Source: TMED23 sp964566055 (lineage in GTDB: Bacteria; Pseudomonadota; Alphaproteobacteria; Rhodospirillales; UBA2165). Taken from it: a stretch of DNA of 64,000 nucleotides. Every line of letters begins with the position of its first letter. Within the stretch, counting starts at the first letter, position 1. The DNA lies in NCBI GenBank assembly GCA_964566055.1, contig CAZMHI010000001.1:69475-133474 (forward strand), in the 5' to 3' direction. The position numbers and the translations under genes were made by a program. This document shows positions 1 through 8,797 of this stretch, in pieces. Under the pieces are notes generated by a model. The model searched no databases, was not told the DNA's origin, and was given only the letters and a program-made list of their open reading frames with translations.

Positions 1-1
1 C

Positions 2-883
2 TTTCCTGCCGAGCAACAACGCGTTCTTGGTGAACAATTGATGGCTCAGCTTGGTTTTGATTTTAGCCAGGGACGTCTGGATATCAGTCTGCATCCTTTT
101 TCCGGCGGCACGCCTGACGACATCCGCATCACCACCCGCTATGACGAGGCGGATTTTACCACCGGCCTGATGGGAATCCTGCATGAAACAGGCCATGCGC
201 TTTATGAAAAAAATTTGCCCAAAGACTGGCGGCGTCAGCCGGTTGGCGAAGCGCGCGGTATGGATGTGCACGAAAGCCAATCCCTGCTGATTGAAATGCA
301 GGCCTGCCGCTCGAAGGAATTTCTCACCTATGCCGCACCGCTGATGAAAAAAGCATTTGGTGCCGATGGCCCGGAATGGGAGGTCGACAATCTTTATCGC
401 ATCTACACCAAGGTCGCGCCCGGTCTTATTCGGGTCGATGCAGATGAGGTGACGTATCCAGCCCATGTGATCTTGCGCTATAACATCGAGCGGGCCCTTA
501 TCAATGAGGAAATGACATTGGATGATCTGCCGGCGGCCTGGAATGAAGCAATGCAAAGATTGCTGGGCCTGACCCCACCTGATCACGCGGCGGGCTGTAT
601 GCAAGATATTCATTGGTATGACGGCGCCTGGGGATATTTCCCGAGCTATAGTCTCGGCGCCATGACGGGGGCGCAAATTTTCGCCGCCGCCCGTAGAGCC
701 GATCCGAACATTCTGCCCGCCATCAGCCAAGGGGATTTTGCCCCGCTCTATGCCTGGCTAGGCGAGCATATCCACGGCCTCGGCTCACTTTATGAAACAC
801 CGGAGCTGATCGAGCGCGCCACGGGATCACCGCTTGATGCTGAAATATTTAAGCAGCATTTGCAGGCCAGATATTTAGCCTGA
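2..883 (+). CDS. M32 family carboxypeptidase (carboxypeptidase Taq type), 3' part
   Basis: This is the C-terminal part of a zinc metallocarboxypeptidase of family M32, which removes C-terminal residues from peptides in the cytoplasm. The reading frame is open from base 2, so the gene begins before the window. Visible family motifs are HPFSGG, the zinc-binding HETGH (an HExxH), the downstream HESQS motif carrying a further glutamate, and the conserved RVDADEVTYPAH segment near the middle. Full-length members have about 490-500 residues, so roughly 40 percent of the gene is missing upstream. The next gene, thrC, follows on the same strand. Family assignment is firm; the physiological substrate is not known. 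Confidence 0.93.
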   Translation, partial: FPAEQQRVLGEQLMAQLGFDFSQGRLDISLHPFSGGTPDDIRITTRYDEADFTTGLMGILHETGHALYEKNLPKDWRRQPVGEARGMDVHESQSLLIEMQACRSKEFLTYAAPLMKKAFGADGPEWEVDNLYRIYTKVAPGLIRVDADEVTYPAHVILRYNIERALINEEMTLDDLPAAWNEAMQRLLGLTPPDHAAGCMQDIHWYDGAWGYFPSYSLGAMTGAQIFAAARRADPNILPAISQGDFAPLYAWLGEHIHGLGSLYETPELIERATGSPLDAEIFKQHLQARYLA

Positions 884-969
884 CGGCTGAGAGGACTGGC
901 TTGCGGCGGGTCCTTGCAAGAGATAGTCTACGCCAACTTTCAAGCATTATTAAAATTGGAGAAACCGCG

Positions 970-2376
970 TTGAAATATATCAGCACCCGTTCAGGTGCCC
1001 CTGATCTAGCTTTTGATGATGTCTTGCTGGCCGGCCTGGCCCGCGATGGCGGTCTCTATGTGCCTGAAAGTTGGCCGCAATTTTCTGAAAATGATATCCG
1101 CGGCCTGCGCGGTTTGAGCTATCAGGAATTGGCCGTCCGTATCATGTTGCCGTTTTTAGGTGGCACCATTCCGGAAGACGATTTTGCCGGCATCGTCAAC
1201 GACGCCTATGCCCAATTTGATCACCCGGCAATTGCGCCGATCAAGCAATTGGGTGACGATCAATGGCTGGTTGAGCTTTTTCATGGGCCGACGCTGGCCT
1301 TTAAGGATTATCCGCTGCAAGTGGTCGGCAGATTGTTTGATTACGTGCTCAAAAAACGCGGCGAACGCGTCACCATTGTCGGCGCGACCTCGGGCGATAC
1401 GGGTTCGGCTGCCATTGAAGCCTGCCGGGACCGCGAGGCCATCGAGATTTTTATCCTCCACCCAAAAGGCCGTGTGTCTGAAGTCCAGCGCCGCCAGATG
1501 ACTACAGTATTGTCTGGCAATGTTCATAACATCGCCTTGGACGGCACCTTCGATGATTGCCAGGATATGGTCAAAGCCATGTTCGGTGATGAAAGCTTTC
1601 GGGATGAGCATAATCTTTCGGCTGTGAACTCAATTAACTGGGCGCGCATCATGGCCCAAATTGTTTATTACTTTTGGACTGCCCTTGAACTCGGTGCGCC
1701 GGACCGTAACTTCGTCTTCGCCGTGCCGACCGGTAATTTTGGCAACGTCTATGCCGGCTATGCGGCCAAGCAAATGGGTTTGCCGATTGAGAAATTTATC
1801 GTCGGCTCCAACGAGAACGATATTCTGACGCGCTTTTTCGACACCGGTGTCATGTCGATGAAGCCGGTGGTGCCCACCCTCAGCCCGAGTATGGATATTC
1901 AAATCTCAAGCAATTTTGAGCGTCTGCTGTTTGATCATTTTGACCGGGATGGCAAAGCGGTTGCCCAGGCGCTGGAAGAATTTCGGCAATCTCAAAGTAT
2001 CGAGTTCGGCCAAGGCCGCTGGCAAGCCATGCAGCAGGATTTTGAAGGCTACCGCGTCAGCAATGATGAAACCAAAACTGCCATCCGAAATGTCTATGAC
2101 GCGACCGGTGAACTGCTGGACCCCCATAGCGTCATTGGTGTGATTGCCGGCCAACAGAGCAACGCCTCACCAGAAGCGATAAAAGTCGCCCTCGCGACGG
2201 CTCATCCGGCGAAATTTCCAGCCGCCGTCGAAGAGGCGTCCGGCGTTCATCCAGACCTGCCGTCTCATCTCGCTGATCTGTTTGCGCGGGAGGAGCGATT
2301 TGACGAGCTGCCCAATAGCCTTGATCAAATGCGTAATTTTATCGCCGGTAAACTGGCCGAAAGAAAAGCTGCATGA
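970..2376 (+). CDS. thrC: Threonine synthase
   Basis: A PLP enzyme that converts O-phosphohomoserine to threonine in the last step of threonine biosynthesis. From the chosen start it has 468 residues, normal for the bacterial long-form enzyme. It opens MKYISTRSGAP, the usual alphaproteobacterial N-terminus, and carries the PLP-lysine motif HGPTLAFKDYP (K112) and the phosphate-binding GATSGDTGSAA. An open frame extends upstream to a TTG at 901, but the TTG at 970 is preferred because GGAG lies 8 bases before it and the extra 23 residues do not look like family sequence. The stop overlaps the next gene in an ATGA, so the M16 peptidase is probably translationally coupled. Confidence 0.95.
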   Translation: MKYISTRSGAPDLAFDDVLLAGLARDGGLYVPESWPQFSENDIRGLRGLSYQELAVRIMLPFLGGTIPEDDFAGIVNDAYAQFDHPAIAPIKQLGDDQWLVELFHGPTLAFKDYPLQVVGRLFDYVLKKRGERVTIVGATSGDTGSAAIEACRDREAIEIFILHPKGRVSEVQRRQMTTVLSGNVHNIALDGTFDDCQDMVKAMFGDESFRDEHNLSAVNSINWARIMAQIVYYFWTALELGAPDRNFVFAVPTGNFGNVYAGYAAKQMGLPIEKFIVGSNENDILTRFFDTGVMSMKPVVPTLSPSMDIQISSNFERLLFDHFDRDGKAVAQALEEFRQSQSIEFGQGRWQAMQQDFEGYRVSNDETKTAIRNVYDATGELLDPHSVIGVIAGQQSNASPEAIKVALATAHPAKFPAAVEEASGVHPDLPSHLADLFAREERFDELPNSLDQMRNFIAGKLAERKAA

Positions 2377-3629
2377 GCACTCAAGTCACCACGCTAAAGT
2401 CGGGTTTACGCATTGTTACTGATTATATGAGCACGGTTGAAACCGCCTCGGTCGGCGCCTGGGTGGCTGTCGGCACGCGTCATGAAAAGCCGGAGCTCAA
2501 CGGAATTTCGCATTTACTGGAACATATGGCCTTTAAAGGCACCAAACGGCGCTCGGCGCTCGCCATCGCCGAGGAAATCGAAGCGGTCGGCGGACACCTT
2601 AACGCCTATACATCCCGGGAAAACACAGCCTATTTTGCCAAGGTCTTAAAAGAAGACGTGCCTCTTGCGGTCGATATTATCGCTGACATTCTGCAGCATG
2701 CGACCATGGAGACGGCTGAGCTGGAACGCGAACGCGCTGTCGTTGTTCAGGAAATTCACCAGTCAAATGATACGCCGGATGACATTATTTTTGATCACTT
2801 CCAGATCACGGCCTATCCGGATCAAGCCATGGGGCGGCCGGTATTAGGCAAGGCGGAACTGATTGAAGCCCTGCCAAGAGAAACTGTTGTTGATTATATG
2901 AAAGGCCAGTACTCCGCCTCTAAAGTGGTTGTTGCGGCTGCCGGTAATGTCGATCACGACGCTTTTGTGAAGCTCGCCGAAGCCGCTTTTTGTGATTTGC
3001 CTGCAGGCGGCGAAACGACTGACGAGCCGGTGATCTATAAGGGTGGTGACTACCGGGAAGCTCGTGCTTTGGAACAGGTTCATGTTGTCTTAGGGCTTGA
3101 AGGCGTTTCGTTTAAGGACCCGGACTATTATCCGATGTCGGTATTATCCACTCTATTAGGCGGCGGCATGTCTTCGCGCCTGTTTCAGGAAGCTCGGGAA
3201 AAGCGCGGGCTGGTTTACAGTATTTATAGCTTTATCTCGAACTTTGAAGATGGTGGCATTTTTGGCATATACGCCGGCACGGGCCGGGATGAAGTTGTCG
3301 AACTAATGCCGGTGATCTGTGAGGAAGTCCGCAAACTGGCTGATCAGGTAGGCGAGGAAGAGTTGGCTCGGGCTAGGGCGCAGTTGAAATCGGCAACCTT
3401 GATGACGCTTGAAAGCACGGCGTCCCGGGTTGAGCAAGTCGCCCGCCAGCTGCAAATTTTCGACCGCGTTGTGCCGATCACTGAAGTGATCGAAAACATT
3501 GAAAAAGTTGACGCAGATTCGATTAAACGCACGGCGGCACGCATGCTCGTCACGGCACCGACTTTAGCCGCCCTTGGCCCAATCGATAAACTGGCAGACA
3601 TCGCTGATGTGACGGCGCGGCTGAGCTAG
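2373..3629 (+). CDS. M16 family zinc peptidase (processing-peptidase type)
   Basis: This 418-residue protein belongs to the pitrilysin/M16 family and resembles the catalytic beta subunit of the mitochondrial processing peptidase. The inverted zinc motif is HLLEH, in HLLEHMAFKGT, and the third zinc ligand glutamate lies in the ERAVVVQEIHQSND segment, so the active site looks intact. The C-terminal half has the family's GGGMSSRLFQEAREKRGL motif. No signal peptide is visible, which suggests a cytoplasmic protein. It overlaps thrC by 4 bp; this thrC-M16 arrangement is familiar in Alphaproteobacteria. The natural substrate in bacteria is unclear. Confidence 0.92.
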   Translation: MSTQVTTLKSGLRIVTDYMSTVETASVGAWVAVGTRHEKPELNGISHLLEHMAFKGTKRRSALAIAEEIEAVGGHLNAYTSRENTAYFAKVLKEDVPLAVDIIADILQHATMETAELERERAVVVQEIHQSNDTPDDIIFDHFQITAYPDQAMGRPVLGKAELIEALPRETVVDYMKGQYSASKVVVAAAGNVDHDAFVKLAEAAFCDLPAGGETTDEPVIYKGGDYREARALEQVHVVLGLEGVSFKDPDYYPMSVLSTLLGGGMSSRLFQEAREKRGLVYSIYSFISNFEDGGIFGIYAGTGRDEVVELMPVICEEVRKLADQVGEEELARARAQLKSATLMTLESTASRVEQVARQLQIFDRVVPITEVIENIEKVDADSIKRTAARMLVTAPTLAALGPIDKLADIADVTARLS

Positions 3630-3646
3630 CATCTGGAAAACCAACA

Positions 3647-4102
3647 ATGGTCAGAATTTTCGATAAATCGAAGCTCAAGACCGATTGCGAGAACTGTGAC
3701 GCCGTCTGTTGTGTGGCGACAAAATTTAGTCTGCCTCATTATAACAAACCTCCGAGAACACCCTGTAAGCATCTCGACCAGGAACTAGGCAGTTGTACAA
3801 TCTTCGATAGGCTGGAAGATGAAGGCTTTACCTTCTGCCGGGATTTTGACTGCTATGGCGGTGGATTAGCGGTCAGCAACTTGTTTAAAGAACTCGGCAA
3901 AAACTGGGTAAGCGATCCCGAAATCGCCGAGATTCAGTTCCATACTTTCAGCATCGTCTATTTTCAGCTGGTTAAATATCTCCACCCCGACCGCGCTATT
4001 GAAATCGACGTGCCGGACCATATTGTCGAAGAGCTCAAGCCCTTCACCGAACAGGCGCTTGATATGCTGGCTGAAACCGCCGATCCGTTTGAGAATAGTT
4101 AA
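3647..4102 (+). CDS. YkgJ-like cysteine-cluster protein
   Basis: A 151-residue soluble protein whose N-terminal half is rich in cysteine: CENCDAVCC near residue 14, then CKHL, CTIF and a CRDFDCYGGG segment. This spacing matches the putative zinc- or iron-chelating domain of the YkgJ family, and in particular the version found in front of some pentapeptide-repeat proteins; here no pentapeptide repeats follow. The remainder is predicted helical without further motifs. It starts 17 bp after the M16 peptidase and may be the last gene of the thrC operon. No enzymatic function is known for the family, so only metal binding is proposed. Confidence 0.7.
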   Translation: MVRIFDKSKLKTDCENCDAVCCVATKFSLPHYNKPPRTPCKHLDQELGSCTIFDRLEDEGFTFCRDFDCYGGGLAVSNLFKELGKNWVSDPEIAEIQFHTFSIVYFQLVKYLHPDRAIEIDVPDHIVEELKPFTEQALDMLAETADPFENS

Positions 4103-4199
4103 AGGTTAATTTTCCAAAAGGTGACAGGCACTTAATTAACGAAGTTGTGAAATTGTGTGAATTTCACGCCATTATCTCTTGTGGCGTGAATTAACCTTT
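4101..4199. terminator. Nested inverted repeats between convergent genes
   Basis: Two concentric inverted repeats fill the gap between convergent genes. The outer arms AAAGGTTAA (4101-4109) and TTAACCTTT (4191-4199) are perfect 9-bp complements that touch the stop codons of the two flanking genes. The inner arms TTCACGCCA (4163-4171) and TGGCGTGAA (4182-4190) form a 9-bp stem with a 10-base loop, next to TTAACCTTTT on the plus strand. This probably serves as a bidirectional terminator, although the T-run is short and G+C in the stem modest. Confidence 0.5.
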
Positions 4200-4819
4200 T
4201 AAGCGTGGCCCGCCTCGTCGGAGAGCATGCGGGGGTCGATGCCGATCTTAGCGATTGAGCGCTCCCATTTGGTTTCCTGATCACTGCCGAATATCAGCTC
4301 GTGATCCGCAGGTGCCTGAAGCCAGCCATTAGCGCGAATTTCGTCATCCAGCTGACCTGGACCCCAGCCGGCATAACCAAGAGCCAGAAGACTTTGGCGA
4401 GGACCATAGCCTCGGGCAATGGCTTTTAAGATATCGACCGTCGCCGTCAGGGCTATGCCATCTTCAACTTCCAAGGTGGCATCCTGCTGATACTCTGAAG
4501 AATGCAGAACAAAACCGCGACCGGCTTCCACGGGGCCACCGAAATGGATCGGCACAGCCTGGCCGGCATTGCCTTCATCGATGCCGAGCTGTTCGAGCAA
4601 ATCTGGAAAGGAGAGCGAATCCATCACCTGATTGAGAACCAAACCCATCGCACCTTCCTCGGTATGAGCGCACATATAGATGACAGTTTTGTAAAAACGC
4701 TCATCCCGCATTCCCGGCATGGCGATCAATAGCTGTCCGGAGAGATAGGGGTCTGACTTATTATCGGATGTTTGGTTGCTATACATGCTACCCATATAAA
4801 TGGCGTCCTTGTTTCTCAT
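4199..4819 (-). CDS. algH: YqgE/AlgH family protein (UPF0301)
   Basis: A member of the YqgE/AlgH family, small cytoplasmic proteins of unknown biochemical activity that were first linked to alginate regulation in Pseudomonas. The core begins at YLSGQLLIAMPGM and includes the family segments FYKTVIYMCAHTEEGAMGLVLN, FGGPVEAGRGFVLH, LALGYAGWGPGQLDDEI and NGWL near the C-terminus. The start is uncertain: a TTG at 4825, ATGs at 4819, 4801 and 4792 are all in frame, and the first dozen residues precede the conserved domain. It is transcribed away from the dsbD-like gene across a 330-bp divergent gap. The family call is firm, the function is not established. Confidence 0.88.
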   Translation of the reverse strand: MRNKDAIYMGSMYSNQTSDNKSDPYLSGQLLIAMPGMRDERFYKTVIYMCAHTEEGAMGLVLNQVMDSLSFPDLLEQLGIDEGNAGQAVPIHFGGPVEAGRGFVLHSSEYQQDATLEVEDGIALTATVDILKAIARGYGPRQSLLALGYAGWGPGQLDDEIRANGWLQAPADHELIFGSDQETKWERSIAKIGIDPRMLSDEAGHA

Positions 4820-5151
4820 AATCAAGATGAGGTCACAAATAAATCCGCTTAACCCAAATGATTACACAGGTACTTTTCGGAGAAAAGAGCTGGTGCGGGC
4901 AAAACCCATCATTTTCTCTATTTAGCTGGGAATTGGGGCTATATTAGGGCGTCGCGGCTGGCTAAATTCGCTTTCGCTGCACTGATTTAGGCGAATTAAC
5001 CCCGGATAGGGAGCGAATCGAACACAATTGGTAAAGTTCGCGTGAATTGATGGCATAGGGCTACCTTAACAGCATTATTTACCTATATAGGTAATCAGCA
5101 TAAATTGCGTAGCCCAAAAATATCAGAAAGCAAATGGCAATTGGTCGTTAG
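4820..5151. other. Divergent intergenic region between algH and dsbD-like gene
   Basis: About 330 bp without a convincing ORF. It must hold the promoters of both divergent genes. The only clear structure is the 16-bp palindrome listed separately at 5079-5094. No good sigma-70 hexamer pair could be assigned by eye, and no RNA gene was recognised. Confidence 0.5.
5079..5094. promoter_or_regulatory. Perfect 16-bp palindrome, possible operator
   Basis: TTACCTATATAGGTAA reads identically on both strands and lies 57 bp upstream of the DsbD-like start. The size, symmetry and TATA-like centre fit a binding site for a dimeric regulator overlapping a promoter. No regulator gene is adjacent, so the partner is unknown. 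Confidence 0.4.
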
Positions 5152-7329
5152 ATGAAATCAAAAATTAGTAAATTAAAATTCGCAAGCTCCTCCGTGTTAA
5201 CCCTTACCGCTGGATTGCTTACCCTAGCCGGTTCACCCGCCGCTGCTCAGGATGCAACACCGTGGATTAAAACCGAGCAAACTTCAGTCCGGCTTATTTC
5301 GGCACTGCCAAATCTCGGCAACCGCAAAGACGTCAAACTCGGCCTGCATTTCAAATTGAAAAAAGGCTGGAAAATATACTGGCGGACACCCGGCGATGCG
5401 GGCTTTCCGCCTAACCTCAATTGGCAAAAATCTGAAAACCTGGCAAAAACCAGCTTTGGCTGGCCGCTGCCGAGCCGCTTTGAAGTCCTCGGTCTGCAAA
5501 CCCTCGGCTACAAAAAAGAAGTTGTCTTTCCAATCACCGCATCCGTCAACGACCCGGCTCAGCCGCTTAAATTACGCGCTGAGCTCAATTATCTGACTTG
5601 TGACGATATTTGCATCCCTTATAAAACCAAACTGTCCTTTGACCTGCCCGCAGGCGATGCGCCGGCAGATAGCATGTCGAAAAACTATCATCTGATCAGC
5701 CAATACGCTTCAAAAATTCCCGGTGACGGCAAGGCTCATAATCTCTCCATCGAAAGCGTTGAGACCACAGGGCAATTTAGCGAAGTTGAAAAAGATATCC
5801 GCAAAGGTTTTATCCGGATTAAAGCCAAAAGCGGCATTCCTTTTGAGAAACCGGATGTCTTTATCGAAGGGCCGGAGCTGACCTTTTTTGGTAAGCCGGT
5901 CGCCAGCATCAATCACGACGGCTCGACAGCAACCATAAAAGTGCCGGTCTCGGAAGAGGAAAAAGCCAAAATCGTCAATGCCAGTTTGCGGCTTACACTG
6001 AAGGATGGAGCTCGGTCGGCTGAGCGGACACTAACTGTTACGGAAGGCAAATCAGCGCCGACCATCACGAAGGCCCTCCCTTTTTCTCTGCCGATGATCC
6101 TGGCCTTCGCACTAATTGGTGGCTTGATCTTGAATTTAATGCCTTGCGTGCTGCCGGTTATTTCACTGAAGATTCTTAGTGTCGTCTCCCATGGCGGTGC
6201 TGAAGACCGCATCGTGCGGATGAGCTTTATTGCCTCCTCTCTTGGAATTATCACATCCTTCCTGGCAATTGCCGGCGGACTGGTCGGCCTAAAACTTGCC
6301 GGTGCTGCCGTTGGCTGGGGCATTCAGTTCCAGCATCCTTGGTTCATAGTGGGTTTGAGCGTATTGGTGACCTTGTTTGCTTATAATCTCTGGGGGATTT
6401 TTGAGTTCCGCCTGCCCTCTTGGATCAATGACCGGGCCAGTGCTTCAACCGGCCAAGCTCAAGACCATCAGAGTTTTGGTGGCAATTTCGCCACGGGCGC
6501 TTTCGCCACTATTTTGGCCACCCCCTGCTCCGCACCCTTTCTGGGCACCGCTATCGGCTTTGCTTTGGCGGGAGGAACCTTAGATATATTTGTGGTCTTC
6601 TTAGCCCTTGGTGTCGGCATGGCCCTGCCCTTTTTATCAATCGCGCTGTTTCCGAGGCTTGCCAGCCGGATGCCGAAGCCGGGCGCTTGGATGAACACGT
6701 TGAAGAAAATTTTGGGCGCTGCCTTGGCCTTAACCGCAGTTTGGCTGTTATCCGTTTTGGCCATTCAATTGAGTTTGAACGCTGCCTTAATAGTTGGTGC
6801 GCTGATGATCGCTATCGGCCTCGTGCTGGTGCTGCGCAACCGTCTGCCGGAGAGCCGCCAGAAACTGGCCTCGCTTGGCATTGTCATCGTGATTGTGGGC
6901 GCCTTTTGGACGCCATACACTTACACCCCTTCGGCAACGCCACTCAGTTCCGCCAAGGAAGCGTTCTGGCGTCCGTTTGAGCCAAACGCAATTCCAGCAC
7001 TGGTGGCTGAAGGCAAAACTGTTTTTGTTGATATTACCGCCGAGTGGTGCATCACCTGTCAGGTCAATAAAGCAACTGTTCTGAAACGTGGTCAAATTCT
7101 CGAACTTTTGACCAGTGGCAAAGTGATTGCCATGCAGGGTGATTGGACCCGGCCTGACCCTAGGATCACAGCCTACCTGAAAAGCTTTGGCCGCTTCGGC
7201 ATTCCGTTTAACGCGATCTACGGCCCGGGTGCACCCTTGGGTGAAGCGCTGCCGGAATTGCTGACACCTGGTCTTGTTTTGAGCGGCATTGAAAAAGCCT
7301 CGGATGGCGCAATTCTAGCCAATAGGTAG
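5152..7329 (+). CDS. DsbD/ScsB-type protein-disulfide reductase
   Basis: A 725-residue inner-membrane protein that carries electrons from cytoplasmic thioredoxin to periplasmic thiol proteins. A signal peptide ends near ASA/PAAAQD (residue 33). The periplasmic alpha-like domain (to about residue 290) has CDDIC with C150 and C154. The central CcdA-like membrane domain carries the two redox cysteines in LMPCVLP (C332) and ATPCSAP (C459) with about eight membrane segments. The C-terminal thioredoxin-like domain has the active-site motif WCITC (C633, C636). All six expected cysteines are present, so the relay looks complete. It is three-domain like E. coli DsbD, but longer and closer to ScsB. DsbB is encoded 1.5 kb away. 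Confidence 0.9.
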   Translation: MKSKISKLKFASSSVLTLTAGLLTLAGSPAAAQDATPWIKTEQTSVRLISALPNLGNRKDVKLGLHFKLKKGWKIYWRTPGDAGFPPNLNWQKSENLAKTSFGWPLPSRFEVLGLQTLGYKKEVVFPITASVNDPAQPLKLRAELNYLTCDDICIPYKTKLSFDLPAGDAPADSMSKNYHLISQYASKIPGDGKAHNLSIESVETTGQFSEVEKDIRKGFIRIKAKSGIPFEKPDVFIEGPELTFFGKPVASINHDGSTATIKVPVSEEEKAKIVNASLRLTLKDGARSAERTLTVTEGKSAPTITKALPFSLPMILAFALIGGLILNLMPCVLPVISLKILSVVSHGGAEDRIVRMSFIASSLGIITSFLAIAGGLVGLKLAGAAVGWGIQFQHPWFIVGLSVLVTLFAYNLWGIFEFRLPSWINDRASASTGQAQDHQSFGGNFATGAFATILATPCSAPFLGTAIGFALAGGTLDIFVVFLALGVGMALPFLSIALFPRLASRMPKPGAWMNTLKKILGAALALTAVWLLSVLAIQLSLNAALIVGALMIAIGLVLVLRNRLPESRQKLASLGIVIVIVGAFWTPYTYTPSATPLSSAKEAFWRPFEPNAIPALVAEGKTVFVDITAEWCITCQVNKATVLKRGQILELLTSGKVIAMQGDWTRPDPRITAYLKSFGRFGIPFNAIYGPGAPLGEALPELLTPGLVLSGIEKASDGAILANR

Positions 7330-7331
7330 AA

Positions 7332-8222
7332 TCACTTCTCAGCCGAATTAATCAATTTGGCTTCGTAGCGGATATTGTAGTAATTGCCGGCGACGATCAC
7401 GAGCGCACCGGCAAAGAGCGCCAGTTCCATACTTTCCTGATAAAAAAAGTAGCCAATTACGGCAACCAGCGGCATGCGCACATAATCCAGTGGGATAACA
7501 GTCAATGTATCGGCCACCTGAAAAGCGCGGGTCACGCAATAATGCGCTGTCAGCGCAGTTACACCAACCAGGATGATCCACGGTAAATCGCCCAGTACCG
7601 GCGGTACCCAGGTGAAGACGGTGGGCACCAGACCTAGCGGAAGCTGTATCAAATTCATATAAAACAATATGGCAAGCGGTGAATCGGTGAGCACGAGAGG
7701 TTTTGTCGCGATATAGGCGACCGCATAGCCAAAGGCAGCGGCGACAACGATCAGTGAAGCCAGATCAACAACTTCTGCACCCGGTTTCACGATAATTAAA
7801 ACACCACCAAAACCGCAAATTATGGCGATGATGCGTGCATGATGCAGGCGCTCACGCAAGACCACAACGGCCAGTAAAGCGGCCCAAACCGGAATGGTGA
7901 ATTCAAGCGCAAAAACTGTCGCCAAGGGCAGCAGCGAAATACCCAGAAACCAGCCGAACTGGCCACCAAAATGAAAAATGTTGCGCAGGAAATGGAGTTT
8001 AATGCGCTCGGTTCGAATTTCCTGCCCGCCCACGCGCATGACAAAGGCAATTGTGATCGCCAGGGCGACGATTGAGCGGAAGGTCAAAATCTCAAAGGTG
8101 TTCATGGTATCGGATAGTTCGCGCACGGCGATTGCCATAACCAAAAAGGACAGCACCGCGCCACCCATCCACAGAAAGCCTTGAACTAGAAATGCCGTAT
8201 CGGCGCTGGATTGCGAATTCAT
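7332..8222 (-). CDS. EamA/DMT family transporter
   Basis: An integral membrane protein of about 296 residues with ten predicted transmembrane helices arranged as two EamA repeats, typical of the drug/metabolite transporter superfamily. The second repeat includes TALTAHYCVTRAFQVADTLTVIPLDYVRMP, a conserved stretch. Substrate cannot be predicted. The ATG at 8222 overlaps the coq7 stop in TGATG, which supports it over a TTG one codon upstream and suggests translational coupling. It ends 2 bp from the convergent dsbD-like gene. Confidence 0.88.
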   Translation of the reverse strand: MNSQSSADTAFLVQGFLWMGGAVLSFLVMAIAVRELSDTMNTFEILTFRSIVALAITIAFVMRVGGQEIRTERIKLHFLRNIFHFGGQFGWFLGISLLPLATVFALEFTIPVWAALLAVVVLRERLHHARIIAIICGFGGVLIIVKPGAEVVDLASLIVVAAAFGYAVAYIATKPLVLTDSPLAILFYMNLIQLPLGLVPTVFTWVPPVLGDLPWIILVGVTALTAHYCVTRAFQVADTLTVIPLDYVRMPLVAVIGYFFYQESMELALFAGALVIVAGNYYNIRYEAKLINSAEK

Positions 8223-8794
8223 CAAATGCGTTCTGAGAGCCAGATTGCCAAACGGGAGCCGGATTTAATCGCCGCTGACAGCACCGGATAAGCGGGCGCT
8301 TTTTCGGCATCATTGGCCAAACCGATATCGCGGTGCTCAATCTCTTCTGCTTTAAATTCTTCAATCACCTGCTGAAGCTCAGTCTCACTTTCGCTTTTCG
8401 GCAAGGCTCCAAGGGCAGCTGATTGATCGGCGTAATGTTCCTCGATGACTTCTTCGACGGCGACCGTGCAAGCCATGGCGGCCTCCCGGCCCAGCAACGC
8501 TGTGCCGGCACCCAGAGCAAAACCGGCGACATGCCAAAGCGGCGTCAACGCTGTCGGCCGCACCCGTCGCTTAACAATCATTTCATTGAAGGCGTCAAGA
8601 TGCTTCTCTTCCGCCGCCGCCATTTCGCGCAAGATCGGACCATCCTTGCTATCACCCAGCACGGCCAGCTGACCTTCATAGATACGTTTGGCGCCGTACT
8701 CCCCAGCCTGATCGACGCGAATAATGCGCTCAATCATTTCATCCTTGGTGGGATCGCCGGGCAGGCGGCCATATTGTTTCGTCTTCCGGGTCAT
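8222..8794 (-). CDS. coq7: 3-demethoxyubiquinol 3-hydroxylase
   Basis: A di-iron membrane-associated hydroxylase of the Coq7/CAT5 family that adds the penultimate hydroxyl group in ubiquinone synthesis. In 190 residues it has the ferritin-like iron ligands in RVDQAGEYGA, EEKHLDAF, EEVIEEHYADQ and EEIEHRDIG, the family's duplicated E...ExxH pattern. Coq7 is typical of Alphaproteobacteria, whereas most gammaproteobacteria use UbiF instead. It lies in a minus-strand run after a DedA-like gene and dsbB and is followed with a stop/start overlap by an EamA transporter. Confidence 0.95.
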   Translation of the reverse strand: MTRKTKQYGRLPGDPTKDEMIERIIRVDQAGEYGAKRIYEGQLAVLGDSKDGPILREMAAAEEKHLDAFNEMIVKRRVRPTALTPLWHVAGFALGAGTALLGREAAMACTVAVEEVIEEHYADQSAALGALPKSESETELQQVIEEFKAEEIEHRDIGLANDAEKAPAYPVLSAAIKSGSRLAIWLSERI

Positions 8795-8797
8795 GAG

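Noticed and set aside
1156..1611. 151-residue minus-strand frame inside thrC
   Set aside because: Shadow of the threonine synthase frame, which has clear PLP motifs.
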